A program made the position numbers and the translations under genes. Shown one piece after another: positions 33,331-41,466 of a DNA stretch of 64,000 nt; the first letter of the stretch is position 1; each line of letters starts with the position of its first letter. This DNA comes from Arthrobacter sp. FW305-BF8 (GTDB lineage Bacteria > Actinomycetota > Actinomycetes > Actinomycetales > Micrococcaceae), in NCBI RefSeq assembly GCF_021789315.1, contig NZ_CP084561.1, positions 186,001 to 250,000 of the forward strand. The letters run 5' to 3'. Below the pieces are notes generated by a model. The model saw only the letters and a program-made list of their open reading frames with translations. It did no database searches and had not been told where the DNA came from.

Positions 33331-35625
33331 ATGACCGATCGCCAGGACCATCCTCCGGTTCCCACGCCCGGAAGTGCCCAGGGTCTGGACCGCAAAGTTG
33401 AAGGTGGCTGTCCGGTTGCCCCTGACAGCGCGACTTCGCACGGCAGCGAGAGCGAGAACCCGGCGATCGACTCGCCGCAGCCGAAGGCGCACCGGCCCCG
33501 CACGAACGCGGACTGGTGGCCGAACCAACTTGATCTCTCGGTGCTCCACGCGAACCACCCGGCAGGCAGCCCGCTCGCTCCCGGCTTCAGTTACCGGGAG
33601 GAGTTCCAGAAACTCGACGTCGAGGCCCTGAAGCAGGACATCATTGAGGTTCTGACCACTTCGCAGGACTGGTGGCCGGCGGATTTCGGCCACTACGGCG
33701 GCCTGATGATCAGGCTGAGCTGGCACGCTGCCGGCACCTACCGCGTCCACGATGGCCGCGGCGGTGCGGGGGAGGGCAGCCAGCGCTTCGCCCCGCTGAA
33801 CAGCTGGCCGGATAACGCGAACCTGGACAAGGCCCGGCGGCTGCTGTGGCCGGTGAAGCAGAAGTACGGCCAGAAGGTCTCGTGGGCCGACCTGCTGGTC
33901 CTCGCGGGCAACGTCGCCCTGGAGTCAATGGGCTTCAAGACCTTCGGTTTCGCCTTCGGCCGTGAGGACGTGTGGGAGCCCGAGCAGATCTTCTGGGGAC
34001 CCGAGGACACCTGGCTGGGCGATGAGCGCTACATCGGCGAGGGCAGCATGGCGGAGGATGTCGGCTCCACCGAGATGGGCCTGATCTACGTCAACCCCGA
34101 GGGTCCGATGGGCAACCCGGATCCCAAGCTCGCTGCAGAATTCATCCGCGAGACCTTCAAGCGGATGGCGATGAACGACGAGGAGACCTTCGCACTGATC
34201 GCCGGCGGGCATACGTTCGGCAAGACCCACGGCGCCGGCGATGCCGACGCGCACGTGGGCCCCGAGCCCGAGGCCGCGAACCTGGAGGAACAGGGTCTGG
34301 GCTGGATCAGCACGCACGGCAGCGGCAGGGGAGGCGACACAATCACTTCCGGGCTCGAGGTCACCTGGACCGACCGGCCGACGGAGTGGAGCAACCGCTT
34401 CCTGGAGATCCTGTTCGAGTACGAGTGGGAGCTGACCAAGAGCCCGGCGGGCGCCAACCAGTGGGTGGCCAAGGACGCCCCGCAGATCATCCCGGACGCG
34501 CACAATCCGGAGAAGAAGCACCGGCCGACCATGCTGACGACGGACCTGTCACTGCGCTTCGATCCGGCCTACGAGAAAATCGGGCGCCGTTTCCTGGAAA
34601 ACCCGGACGAGTTCGCGGTGGCCTTCGCCAAGGCCTGGTACAAACTGCTGCACCGCGACATGGGGCCGGTCGGCCCGCACCTGCTCGGACCCTGGGTCCC
34701 GGAACCGCAGCTCTGGCAGGACCCGATCCCGACGGCGGACCACGAGCTGATCGGCGAAGAGGACATCGCGGCCCTCAAGGCCCAGCTCCTGGACTCGGGC
34801 CTCTCCGTCTCCCAGCTCGTCACGACGGCGTGGGCCGCGGCCTCCATCTTCCGCAAGACTGACAAGCGCGGCGGCGCCAACGGCGCCCGCATCCGCCTGG
34901 AGCCCCAGCGCGGCTGGGAGGTGAACCAGCCCGGAGAGCTGGAGGCGGCGCTGCAGGCGATCGAGGGGGTGCAGCAGCAGTTCAACAGTGGCCAGAACGG
35001 TGGCAGGAAGGTTTCGTTGGCGGACCTGATCGTCCTCGGCGGCTGCGCGGCCGTGGAGAAAGCCTCGAGCGACGCGGGCTTCAACGTTTCTGTGCCGTTC
35101 CGGCCCGGCCGGGCCGACGCCTCCCAGGACCAGACCGACGTCGAGTCCTTCCAGTACCTGCAGCCGCGGGCGGACGGGTTCCGCAACTACGTTCGCCCCG
35201 GCGAGAAGCTTCCACCCGAAACCCTCCTGCTTGATAAGGCTTACCTGCTGGATCTCTCCGCACCGGAGATGGCCGTGCTCATCGGTGGCATGCGGGCCCT
35301 CGGCGGCAACGTGGGCGGCTCCGCGCATGGTGTGCTCACCGACCGGCCCCAAGTCCTGACGAACGACTTCTTCGTCAACCTGCTCGCACCGGGCACCCGT
35401 TGGAAGGCTTCGGAGGCGGAGGAGAACGTCTACGAGATCAGCGATGTGGCCACAGGGGAGCTGAAGTGGACCGCCACGCCGGTCGACCTGGTCTTCGGCT
35501 CCAACTCCCAGCTCCGGGCGCTGGCCGAGGTTTACGCGAGCGATGACGCCAGGGAGAAATTCGTCAACGACTTCGCCGCGGCATGGGTGAAGGTCATGGA
35601 GCTCGACCGCTTCGACCTGCGCTGA
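33331..35625 (+). CDS. katG: Catalase-peroxidase
   Basis: 764 residues, two-domain heme catalase-peroxidase detoxifying H2O2 in the cytoplasm. The N-terminal active domain has distal Arg-Trp-His in MIRLSWHAAGTYR, proximal heme ligand in AGGHTFGKTHGAG, the Tyr of the Met-Tyr-Trp adduct in LIYVNPEGPMGNPD and the Met in FKRMAMNDEETF. The C-terminal domain is complete (LIGGMRALGGN). The frame is open further upstream, but ATG 33331 has AAGGA at six bases. No furA lies beside it, unlike many actinobacterial katG genes; a TetR and an OhrR-like MarR lie downstream on the other strand. Confidence 0.97.
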   Translation: MTDRQDHPPVPTPGSAQGLDRKVEGGCPVAPDSATSHGSESENPAIDSPQPKAHRPRTNADWWPNQLDLSVLHANHPAGSPLAPGFSYREEFQKLDVEALKQDIIEVLTTSQDWWPADFGHYGGLMIRLSWHAAGTYRVHDGRGGAGEGSQRFAPLNSWPDNANLDKARRLLWPVKQKYGQKVSWADLLVLAGNVALESMGFKTFGFAFGREDVWEPEQIFWGPEDTWLGDERYIGEGSMAEDVGSTEMGLIYVNPEGPMGNPDPKLAAEFIRETFKRMAMNDEETFALIAGGHTFGKTHGAGDADAHVGPEPEAANLEEQGLGWISTHGSGRGGDTITSGLEVTWTDRPTEWSNRFLEILFEYEWELTKSPAGANQWVAKDAPQIIPDAHNPEKKHRPTMLTTDLSLRFDPAYEKIGRRFLENPDEFAVAFAKAWYKLLHRDMGPVGPHLLGPWVPEPQLWQDPIPTADHELIGEEDIAALKAQLLDSGLSVSQLVTTAWAAASIFRKTDKRGGANGARIRLEPQRGWEVNQPGELEAALQAIEGVQQQFNSGQNGGRKVSLADLIVLGGCAAVEKASSDAGFNVSVPFRPGRADASQDQTDVESFQYLQPRADGFRNYVRPGEKLPPETLLLDKAYLLDLSAPEMAVLIGGMRALGGNVGGSAHGVLTDRPQVLTNDFFVNLLAPGTRWKASEAEENVYEISDVATGELKWTATPVDLVFGSNSQLRALAEVYASDDAREKFVNDFAAAWVKVMELDRFDLR

Positions 35626-35696
35626 CCCAGTCACCAGGGGCCGGCTGCATCTGACCGCCGTCGTTCTTTAAGGGAGGAACTAAGGGAAGTGCGACT

Positions 35697-35728
35697 CCGG
35701 CCGGTCACCTTTTGCGGTGACCGGCCGG
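35697..35728 (+). terminator. Terminator after katG
   Basis: CCGGCCGGTCACC at 35697-35709 pairs with GGTGACCGGCCGG at 35716-35728 across a TTTTGC loop. It lies between katG and the convergent TetR gene. Confidence 0.75.
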
Positions 35729-35750
35729 CGTCGGTGGTTCTAAAGTAAAA

Positions 35751-36353
35751 CTATTCCGGCAGGCGCTTCGGCCGGTGGTCGGCAATCAGCCCGCTGGCCA
35801 TGTGCCGGGCGCGGCCGGCCGCCCCTCTGTCACCCTCGGCGGCGGCAATGATCGAGCCCTTCATGAGGATGTGCCAGGAGAGGGCGAACGCCTCGGAGTC
35901 CTCCAGGCTAGCTTCATCGGCGAGGAGCCGCACCTGTTGCCGGATCCGGCCCAGGTACTCGATGCTCGCCTGCCCCAAGGGATGCGTTGCCCCCATTTCC
36001 AGGAGCACCTTGACGAAGGAACACGCTTCGAAGTCATCGTCCTGGAACCACTGATGGTAGACGTCGAAGATGGCCAGCAACTGGTCCTCAGGGTTATCGG
36101 CCCTGCTTCGGGCTTCCGGGACCACGGATCCGAGCATCCACAGCTCGTCGCGGCGCTTCAAAAAAGCCAGCGCCACGTCGTCCTTCGACGGGAAATGCCG
36201 GTAAAACGTCGCCTTGGCGACGCCCGATACACGGATCAGCTCATCGACGCCCACATCACGGATTCCCCGGTGGGAAAACAAGTCGTAAGCGGTGACCACA
36301 ATACGGGTACGGACATCGTCAGGATTCTCAAGATTGTCTGCGACTGTCCTCAT
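35751..36353 (-). CDS. TetR/AcrR family transcriptional regulator
   Basis: 200 residues. N-terminal TetR helix-turn-helix: VRTRIVVTAYDLFSHRGIRDVGVDELIRVSGVAKATFYRHFPSKDDVALAF, residues 12-62. The C-terminal ligand domain contains FQDDDFEACSFVKVLLEMGATHPL, similar to the YcdC/LmrA-like group with a cysteine in helix 6. The frame is open to 36464, but the ATG at 36353 fits the domain boundary. It faces katG convergently and is preceded by hairpin element B, so it has its own promoter. Target unknown. Confidence 0.87.
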   Translation of the reverse strand: MRTVADNLENPDDVRTRIVVTAYDLFSHRGIRDVGVDELIRVSGVAKATFYRHFPSKDDVALAFLKRRDELWMLGSVVPEARSRADNPEDQLLAIFDVYHQWFQDDDFEACSFVKVLLEMGATHPLGQASIEYLGRIRQQVRLLADEASLEDSEAFALSWHILMKGSIIAAAEGDRGAAGRARHMASGLIADHRPKRLPE

Positions 36354-36414
36354 GCCAGGAAATTCTACCTTTCCGGTGCCACATTCGGCCGGGGGAGGGC
36401 CGATCGCCGTCGAA

Positions 36415-36486
36415 CTTTGGAGTTTTGTCCACGTATCGCGACCTGCGGGCCGTTTAGCGCCCATTATCTGCGCAAAAACTCCGAAG
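36415..36486. repeat. Long imperfect hairpin (element B)
   Basis: CTTTGGAGTTTTG at 36415-36427 pairs imperfectly with CAAAAACTCCGAAG at 36473-36486. The loop contains GTATCGCGACC and TTTAGCGCCC. It lies just past the stop of the MarR gene (36498, minus), so it may terminate that gene. Its layout and TTAGCGCC box resemble element A at 3569-3629. Confidence 0.5.
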
Positions 36487-36497
36487 GCGAGCCCCGC

Positions 36498-37007
36498 CTA
36501 GGCCGTTGCCTCGTCTTCCAGGTTGGGATCAGCTTCCACGTTGGGGTCAACAGGCGTGTGATCCGTCTGGGCTGATTCGATGAGCTGCGTCATGGCCACG
36601 TGGATGTCTTCGGCCTGGGCGCGGGTGAGGCCGAGCTTGGCGAGCATGGTGCCGGGCACACCCAACGCCTTGTCGCGGAGAGCGGTTCCTTCGGGGGTCA
36701 GGCCCACCGCGAGGGAGCGTTCATCTCCGGGAACGCGCCGGCGGGTGACATATCCCAGGGCTTCGAGCCGCTTGAGCAGCGGCGACAGGGTGGCCGGGAC
36801 CAGGAGAAGGGCGTCGCTGATTTCCTTGACGGAACGCGGGCTCTTCTCCCACAGCGCGAGCATCACCAGGTACTGCGGGTGGGTCAGGTTCAGCTCCTGC
36901 AGCACAGGCCGGTAGGCGCCGACGACGGTGCGCGAGGCGACAGCCAGCGCGAAGCAGAGCTGCCGCTCGAGCAGGAGGTCTTCGTCGCTCCCTGAAGGGG
37001 AAGTCAT
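36498..37007 (-). CDS. MarR family regulator, OhrR-like (Cys-based peroxide sensor type)
   Basis: 169 residues. The N-terminal segment LERQLCFALAVASRTVVGAYRPVLQELNLTHPQYLVMLALWE has the conserved reactive cysteine (about residue 18) and Tyr pair of OhrR. The winged helix follows (VKEISDALLLVPATLSPLLKRLEALGYVTRRRVPGDERSLAVGLT). OhrR normally senses organic hydroperoxides and represses ohr; no ohr gene is in this window. The C-terminus is an extra acidic tail. The start codon lies inside TCATG-AAGC-CATGA, a possible autoregulatory site. It follows the antiporter gene by 21 bp. Confidence 0.85.
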   Translation of the reverse strand: MTSPSGSDEDLLLERQLCFALAVASRTVVGAYRPVLQELNLTHPQYLVMLALWEKSPRSVKEISDALLLVPATLSPLLKRLEALGYVTRRRVPGDERSLAVGLTPEGTALRDKALGVPGTMLAKLGLTRAQAEDIHVAMTQLIESAQTDHTPVDPNVEADPNLEDEATA

Positions 37008-37017
37008 GAAGCCATGA
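37004..37017 (-). promoter_or_regulatory. TCATG-AAGC-CATGA palindrome over the MarR start
   Basis: A 5-bp inverted repeat with a 4-bp centre, overlapping the ATG of the OhrR-like gene. It could be an operator for self-repression, but it is short and partly forced by the ATG itself. Confidence 0.25.
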
Positions 37018-37028
37018 TATCGAAGTGC

Positions 37029-38117
37029 CTACGGGAACATGGCGAGGAACAGGAACGCGGCGAACAGGACCAGGTGGATGGCGCCCTGCAGCCGCGTGGC
37101 GCGGCCGGGCACAACCGTCAGTGTTCCCACGATGACAGTCAGCAGGAAGAGGACTATCTGCGTACCGCCTAGCCCAAGCGTCAGCGGTCCCGGCAGCCAG
37201 ATGCTGGCGATGGCGATCGCGGGAATCGTCAGGCCGATGCTGGCTATCGCCGAGCCGTATGCCAGATTAAGGCTGATCTGGATCCTGTTCCGCGAGGCGG
37301 CCCGGGAGGCTGCGAGGCCCTCCGGCAGCAGGACCAGGAGGGCGATGATCACGCCCACGAAGGACTCCGGGATCCCGGCACGGCTGACGCCCGCTTCGAT
37401 CACCGGGGACACAGTTTTGGCCAGCCCGACGACGGCGACCAGCGCCGCGCACAGCAACGCCAGGCTGGTGTAGGTGGCCCGGTTGGTGGGTGCGGGGCCG
37501 TGCAGGTCGTCGTCGCCGTCCCCGGGGGACAGGACGGGAAGGAAAAAATGGCGGTGGCGGACGGTTTGGGTCAACACAAACACGCCGTAGAGCGACAGCG
37601 AGGCCACGGCGGCGAAGCCCAGCTGCAGGGGTGAAAACTCGGGTCCGGGCCGCGACGACGTGAAGGTCGGCAGGACCAGCGTCAGGGTAGCCAGCGTGGT
37701 GACCACGGCCAGGGCGGCACCCGCTCCCTCCGGGTTGAACCGCGGGATGCCGTATCTGCGGGCGCCCACCAGCAGGGCAATGCCCACGATGCCGTTGGCC
37801 GTGATCATGACGGCGGCGAAGACGGTGTCCCGTGCCAGGGAATGGCTTCCCTCGCCGCCGGACGCGATCAGCGTGACTATGAGGGCCACCTCGATGACGG
37901 TGACGGCGACCGCGAGGACAAGCGAACCGAAGGGCTCGCCGACGCGCTCAGCCACCACTTCGGCGTGATGCACCGCCGACAGGACGGCGCCCATCAGGAC
38001 CACCGCGATGGCGGTGGCCAATACCGGGCCGGGAGAAACTCCCCAAGTCACGGCCAGCACGATCAGGCCGACGACGGGAACGACGGCGGTCCAGGATGAT
38101 CGGAGCCGGGCCAGCAC
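37029..38117 (-). CDS. Calcium/cation:proton antiporter, ChaA-like (CaCA superfamily)
   Basis: 362 residues and about eleven helices. The two alpha-repeats carry the acidic residues typical of ChaA: HHAEVVAERVGEPFGSLVLAVAVTVIEVALIVTLIAS, and later SFVGVIIALLVLLPEGLAASRAASRNRIQISLNLAYGSAIASIGLTIP. It exports Ca2+, Na+ or K+ in exchange for H+. It is first of a likely two-gene unit with the OhrR-like gene. The start is GTG 38117; the first ten coding bases form one arm of a perfect inverted repeat (38108-38142) with the ribosome site in the loop. Confidence 0.88.
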   Translation of the reverse strand: MLARLRSSWTAVVPVVGLIVLAVTWGVSPGPVLATAIAVVLMGAVLSAVHHAEVVAERVGEPFGSLVLAVAVTVIEVALIVTLIASGGEGSHSLARDTVFAAVMITANGIVGIALLVGARRYGIPRFNPEGAGAALAVVTTLATLTLVLPTFTSSRPGPEFSPLQLGFAAVASLSLYGVFVLTQTVRHRHFFLPVLSPGDGDDDLHGPAPTNRATYTSLALLCAALVAVVGLAKTVSPVIEAGVSRAGIPESFVGVIIALLVLLPEGLAASRAASRNRIQISLNLAYGSAIASIGLTIPAIAIASIWLPGPLTLGLGGTQIVLFLLTVIVGTLTVVPGRATRLQGAIHLVLFAAFLFLAMFP

Positions 38118-38142
38118 AGCGCTATCTTCTCAGTGCTGGCCC
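38108..38142 (-). promoter_or_regulatory. Start-codon-sequestering hairpin of the antiporter gene
   Basis: On the minus strand GGGCCAGCAC (38142-38133) is followed 15 bases later by its exact complement GTGCTGGCCC (38117-38108), which contains the GTG start. GAGAAG, the only ribosome-site-like sequence, lies in the loop. In the mRNA this would hide the start codon; regulation is inferred. Confidence 0.45.
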
Positions 38143-38163
38143 TTCAGAGCTAGCCCTCTGGTA

Positions 38164-38466
38164 CTAGCCTTCACACTCCGAGCAGTACTTCTTGCCGTCC
38201 TTTTCCCGCGCGAGCTGGCTGCGGTGGTGGACCAGGAAGCAGGACATACAGGTGAACTCGTCCTCCTGCACCGGAACAACCTGGATCAGCAGCTCTTCGT
38301 GCGACAGGTCGGCGCCGGGAAGGTCGATGCCTTCGGCGGTGTCGGCCTCTTCGACATCAAGCAAGGCAGTCTGCGATCCGCCCTGCCGGGACTGGATAGC
38401 CTCCAGGGATTCGTTGGCCGGCTGGTCCTCTTGGGCCACCCGAGGGGCGTCGTAGTCAGTTGCCAT
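38164..38466 (-). CDS. DUF4193 family zinc-ribbon protein
   Basis: 100 residues, conserved in Actinobacteria. Acidic disordered N-terminus (MATDYDAPRVAQEDQPANESLEAI), central ALLDVEEADTAEGIDLPGADLSHEELLIQVVP, and a C-terminal zinc ribbon with two Cys-x2-Cys pairs (EFTCMSCFLVHHRSQL and KYCSEC). This is the diagnostic layout of DUF4193, whose role is unknown though it is often highly expressed. ATG 38466 has AAGGAGTAAAAACC upstream. The antiporter starts 46 bp downstream on the same strand. Confidence 0.92.
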   Translation of the reverse strand: MATDYDAPRVAQEDQPANESLEAIQSRQGGSQTALLDVEEADTAEGIDLPGADLSHEELLIQVVPVQEDEFTCMSCFLVHHRSQLAREKDGKKYCSECEG

Positions 38467-38575
38467 GGTTTTTACTCCTTCGGCTGAGCGCCGGACGACG
38501 CTCTTTCGCAGGACTCAACGAGTGGGCGCCGCCAGGTATTCCCGGTAACCGGGGACGGGTCAAGGTCCCCAAAGT

Positions 38576-38785
38576 TTAGAGGATAATTTCGCGGGTCATG
38601 CCGAATGGAACCTGCTCGGAAAGCGTGGCGGTGTAGCTTCCGGGCCTGTTGCGCGTGACGATGATGCCGTGCGTTCCGGTGAGCATGGCCGCTTCCTGGA
38701 GATCCTTGACGGCTGCATCGAGCCTTTCATCGAGGATCTGGCGGTGGTCTACGTGGATGTCGATGGTCGTGGTGGTGCTGGGCAT
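38576..38785 (-). CDS. Hypothetical protein, 69 aa
   Basis: A small protein with a threonine-rich start (MPSTTTTIDIHVDHRQILDERLDAAVKDLQEAAMLTG) predicted as strand-helix. It ends with HGIIVTRNRPGSYTATLSEQVPFGMTREIIL, predicted as two strands. I do not recognise the family. ATG 38785 follows AAAGGA at seven bases; the same frame stays open to 39673, but that region is the shadow of the IclR gene. A good sigma-70-type promoter at 39008-39036 would give it a leader of about 215 bases. Confidence 0.6.
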   Translation of the reverse strand: MPSTTTTIDIHVDHRQILDERLDAAVKDLQEAAMLTGTHGIIVTRNRPGSYTATLSEQVPFGMTREIIL

Positions 38786-39007
38786 GGATGTCCTTTGAGG
38801 TGTAAAAATGTTTGGGCTGTTCAGAGTTTTGGGCCGCGAGCGAATCGGCGGCAAGGAGCGCTCCGGGATCGCTGCGAACGCAGCGTCTATCGGACGACGC
38901 CTGTACGGGCGGCCTGTAGGCCGCTGGTGCACCGCCCCCACGGGCTCTGATGGAAGCCTGTCCACGCGCATGGTCTCGCGTGCATCATGTTCGGTGCTCT
39001 GCGAAAA

Positions 39008-39036
39008 ATTAGACCTTGACGTCAAAAGTCTGTCAA
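39008..39036 (-). promoter_or_regulatory. Sigma-70-type promoter TTGACA-17-TCTAAT
   Basis: Read on the minus strand: perfect -35 TTGACA (39036-39031), 17-base spacer, -10 TCTAAT (39013-39008). The spacer contains the palindrome TTGACGTCAA, a possible operator. It points at the 69-aa gene, leaving a leader of some 215 bases in which I see no gene. Confidence 0.65.
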
Positions 39037-39042
39037 GCCTCT

Positions 39043-39071
39043 GGACCCTAGCCCCCAGGACCCTAGCCCCC
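39043..39071. repeat. 15-bp tandem duplication at the end of the IclR gene
   Basis: GGACCCTAGCCCCC occurs at 39043-39056 and 39058-39071, separated by one A. The stop codon of the IclR gene lies in the second copy, so the first is a spare copy downstream of the gene. Confidence 0.8.
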
Positions 39072-39716
39072 TTCCCGCACTGCCTCTGCGATCCTCCGTG
39101 CTGCCTGCACAACGACGGCGCCGTGGTCCTGGCCCGGCGAGCCGGTGACCCGGGCCAGGGGCATGGCGAGGCAGACGGCCGCGATGATTCCTTCCTCTGT
39201 CTGCACGGGTGCGCTGATGGACCCGAGGCCGGGCGTACGGGAGCCGACCGATTCGATCCAGCCCGCCGAAGCCAGCTCCGCCAGCACTTCGTCGTCGGCG
39301 GCGAGGAGCCGGCCGCTGGAGCCGGCGGGCAGGGGGAGCCGCGAACCCGGCGGCAGGGTGGCGCGCAGTTCGTGCCGGCTGTCCGCGCTGAGGAGGCATA
39401 CCCTTTCGTCACCACGCCGGACCCAGAGTTGTGCGCTTTCGCCGGTGCTGTCGCGGAGTTCGTGGAGCACGGGCAGGGCGGCGTTCTCCAGGGCCGAACG
39501 GACGAACCGCTGGCCCAGGCGGAAGGTGCCGCTTTCAGTCCTGCGGAGGAAGCCGTAATCCACCATCTGCAGGGCCAGCCGGTGTGCGGTGGACAGGGAC
39601 AGGCCGGTCCGCCGGGACAGCTCACTGGCTGACACGGCGGACCGGCCCACCGCGTCGAGGATCGCGGCGGCACGCTCCAGCGTGCGGTTGCTTCCGTTCT
39701 GTTCAGTAGGCGGCAT
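39063..39716 (-). CDS. IclR family transcriptional regulator
   Basis: 217 residues. N-terminal IclR winged helix (RTLERAAAILDAVGRSAVSASELSRRTGLSLSTAHRLALQMVDYGFLRRTESGTFRLG) and effector domain (LWVRRGDERVCLLSADSRHELRATLPPGSRLPLPAGSSGRLLAA; IIAAVCLAMPLARV). It is the last gene of the minus-strand catabolic operon 45566-39063, 22 bp after the TPP-enzyme gene. The TCCCA-N5-TGGGA palindrome at 45615 upstream of the operon is a plausible binding site. The effector domain is somewhat shorter than the typical 250-residue protein. Confidence 0.9.
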   Translation of the reverse strand: MPPTEQNGSNRTLERAAAILDAVGRSAVSASELSRRTGLSLSTAHRLALQMVDYGFLRRTESGTFRLGQRFVRSALENAALPVLHELRDSTGESAQLWVRRGDERVCLLSADSRHELRATLPPGSRLPLPAGSSGRLLAADDEVLAELASAGWIESVGSRTPGLGSISAPVQTEEGIIAAVCLAMPLARVTGSPGQDHGAVVVQAARRIAEAVREGG

Positions 39717-39738
39717 GTGGCCAGCTTATGACGCCGGC

Positions 39739-41433
39739 TCAGCCCTTGGCGGCCAGCGACTCCGCCATGAACTCGGCAACCACCTTCTGTGATATCGCCA
39801 CGTCCAGAACGAACACGCCGTCGTCGTGGGTGGCCAGCCAGCCCTCAAGCTGCCCCAAATCGGCAAGGGTGTGGGCCTTGATTCCGTCAGCACCCAGGGC
39901 GCGTCCGACGGCGGCAAAGTCCACCTCGTCGATCAGCATCGCCTGGCTGTGCAGCCCCTTTGCGGCGTACTGGTGCAGCTCCGCGCCGTACGCCGAGTCA
40001 TTGAGCACGACGACGACACCCTTGCGGGTGGCCCGGAGGAACGTCTCGAAGTCGGACAGCCCCATCAGGCCGCCGCCGTCGCCGCTGACCAGGACGGTGG
40101 TGCGTTCGGGCCGGGCAACGGAGACGCCGGCGGCGGAGCCGAAGCCGAGCCCGATGGACTGGAAGGCGGTCCCCACCAGGACCATCGCGTACGGGTCCGG
40201 GACGGAGAGGTACATCGGCGCCCAGCCGATGAAGTGCCCGCCGTCCATGACCACGGATCGTTCGGCCGGCAGGATCCGGTCCAGGGCAGCGACGACGGCG
40301 CGTGGGTTGAGTCGGCCGTCCGCCCCGAACTCGACAGGGTCCTCCACCGGGCTGGACGAACGGAAATCCGGTCCCGACACTTCGGGGACAGAATCCCGCC
40401 ACGTCGGCGATGCCGCGGCCGGCACCCTTTCCAGCAGTCCCTCGGCGAACGGCAGGATGTCCGCGCGGACGTATTCGGCGCCGGCGTTCTGCCCGGCGTC
40501 GGGTTCGTTGTCGAGGCGGATGATCCTGGCGTCTGCCGGGAACAGTGTTCCGTACCGGGTCTGGAAAGTGTTGAGGCTTGCCCCGACCACCAGGACGAGG
40601 TCCGCCTGGCGTGCGACGTCGAGGCGGTGGCTGCGGGTGAAGCCGCCCGCGATGCCGAGGTCCCACTCACTGCGGAAGGCGTTGGCGGCCATCACGGAGG
40701 TCATGAAGAGGGCGCCGAGCCGGTCGCCCACTTCCCGCAGCGGGGCTGTTGCACCGGCCAGAAGTACGCCGCGCCCGGCCAGGATGAGCGGCCGCTGCGC
40801 CGAGGCGAGCTGTTCCGCCACCCGGTCCAGATCGTCAGCTGCCGCCGGCCACGCGGGTTTGGCCGGAAGGGGTTCAAGCGGCGCCGGGGCCTGCAGGGGA
40901 GCCGTGGCGAGGTCGTAGGGAATGGCGAGCACCACCGGCTGGACTGTCTGCAAAGCGAGGTCGAATGCTCGGTGGGTCATTGCGGCGGCGTTGTCCGGGC
41001 GGGCCACCAGTGTGGTGACGCCGGCGGCTTCGGCCGCCTTGGCCTGGTCGATGTCGAACAGCCGGCGGCCGCTGGCCGGGGCATCTCCGACGACGAACAC
41101 CAGCGGAATGCGGGCCAGCCGCGCTTCGGCAAGGGTTGTGAAGGCATTGGTGAAGCCGGCGCCGTAGGTGGTGGAGGCCGCCGCCACGCCGCCGGTGGCG
41201 CGGTGGTAGGCATCGGCCATGGCAACGGTCGCGGCCTCGTGGCGGGCCGACGTGAAGGGGAAGCCGCGGCGTGTGAGCCGGCTGATGAGGTGGGCGTTGC
41301 CGTTGCCCATCAGCCCGAACAGGTGTCCCGCGCGTTCCGCCAGGACATCGGCGACGGCCGCCGAGACGTGGCCCTCATCAGGAAGTCCGGGCGCCGAGGC
41401 GCTTTGCCGTGAGGTGGCTGAGGTGGTGGTCAT
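39739..41433 (-). CDS. Thiamine pyrophosphate-dependent enzyme, acetolactate synthase-like
   Basis: 564 residues with three domains. The N-terminal PYR domain has the catalytic Glu (TSARHEAATVAMADAYHRATGGVAAAS). The central domain has a degenerate FAD/NAD-fold, and the C-terminal PP domain has the TPP motif VSGDGGGLMGLSDFETF...LND. The family includes acetolactate synthase, benzoylformate decarboxylase and oxalyl-CoA decarboxylase; the residues do not let me choose. In the operon it probably acts on a 2-oxo acid released by, or feeding, the lyase. ATG 41433 has AAGGACAG. Confidence 0.85.
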   Translation of the reverse strand: MTTTSATSRQSASAPGLPDEGHVSAAVADVLAERAGHLFGLMGNGNAHLISRLTRRGFPFTSARHEAATVAMADAYHRATGGVAAASTTYGAGFTNAFTTLAEARLARIPLVFVVGDAPASGRRLFDIDQAKAAEAAGVTTLVARPDNAAAMTHRAFDLALQTVQPVVLAIPYDLATAPLQAPAPLEPLPAKPAWPAAADDLDRVAEQLASAQRPLILAGRGVLLAGATAPLREVGDRLGALFMTSVMAANAFRSEWDLGIAGGFTRSHRLDVARQADLVLVVGASLNTFQTRYGTLFPADARIIRLDNEPDAGQNAGAEYVRADILPFAEGLLERVPAAASPTWRDSVPEVSGPDFRSSSPVEDPVEFGADGRLNPRAVVAALDRILPAERSVVMDGGHFIGWAPMYLSVPDPYAMVLVGTAFQSIGLGFGSAAGVSVARPERTTVLVSGDGGGLMGLSDFETFLRATRKGVVVVLNDSAYGAELHQYAAKGLHSQAMLIDEVDFAAVGRALGADGIKAHTLADLGQLEGWLATHDDGVFVLDVAISQKVVAEFMAESLAAKG

Positions 41434-41466
41434 TGGCTGTCCTTGCGTTCGTGGGGTGGGAACTGG

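Noticed and set aside
38786..39673. Long open frame continuing upstream of the 69-aa protein
   Set aside because: It is antisense-frame shadow of the IclR gene on the same strand, with arginine/proline-rich composition typical of high-GC shadows.
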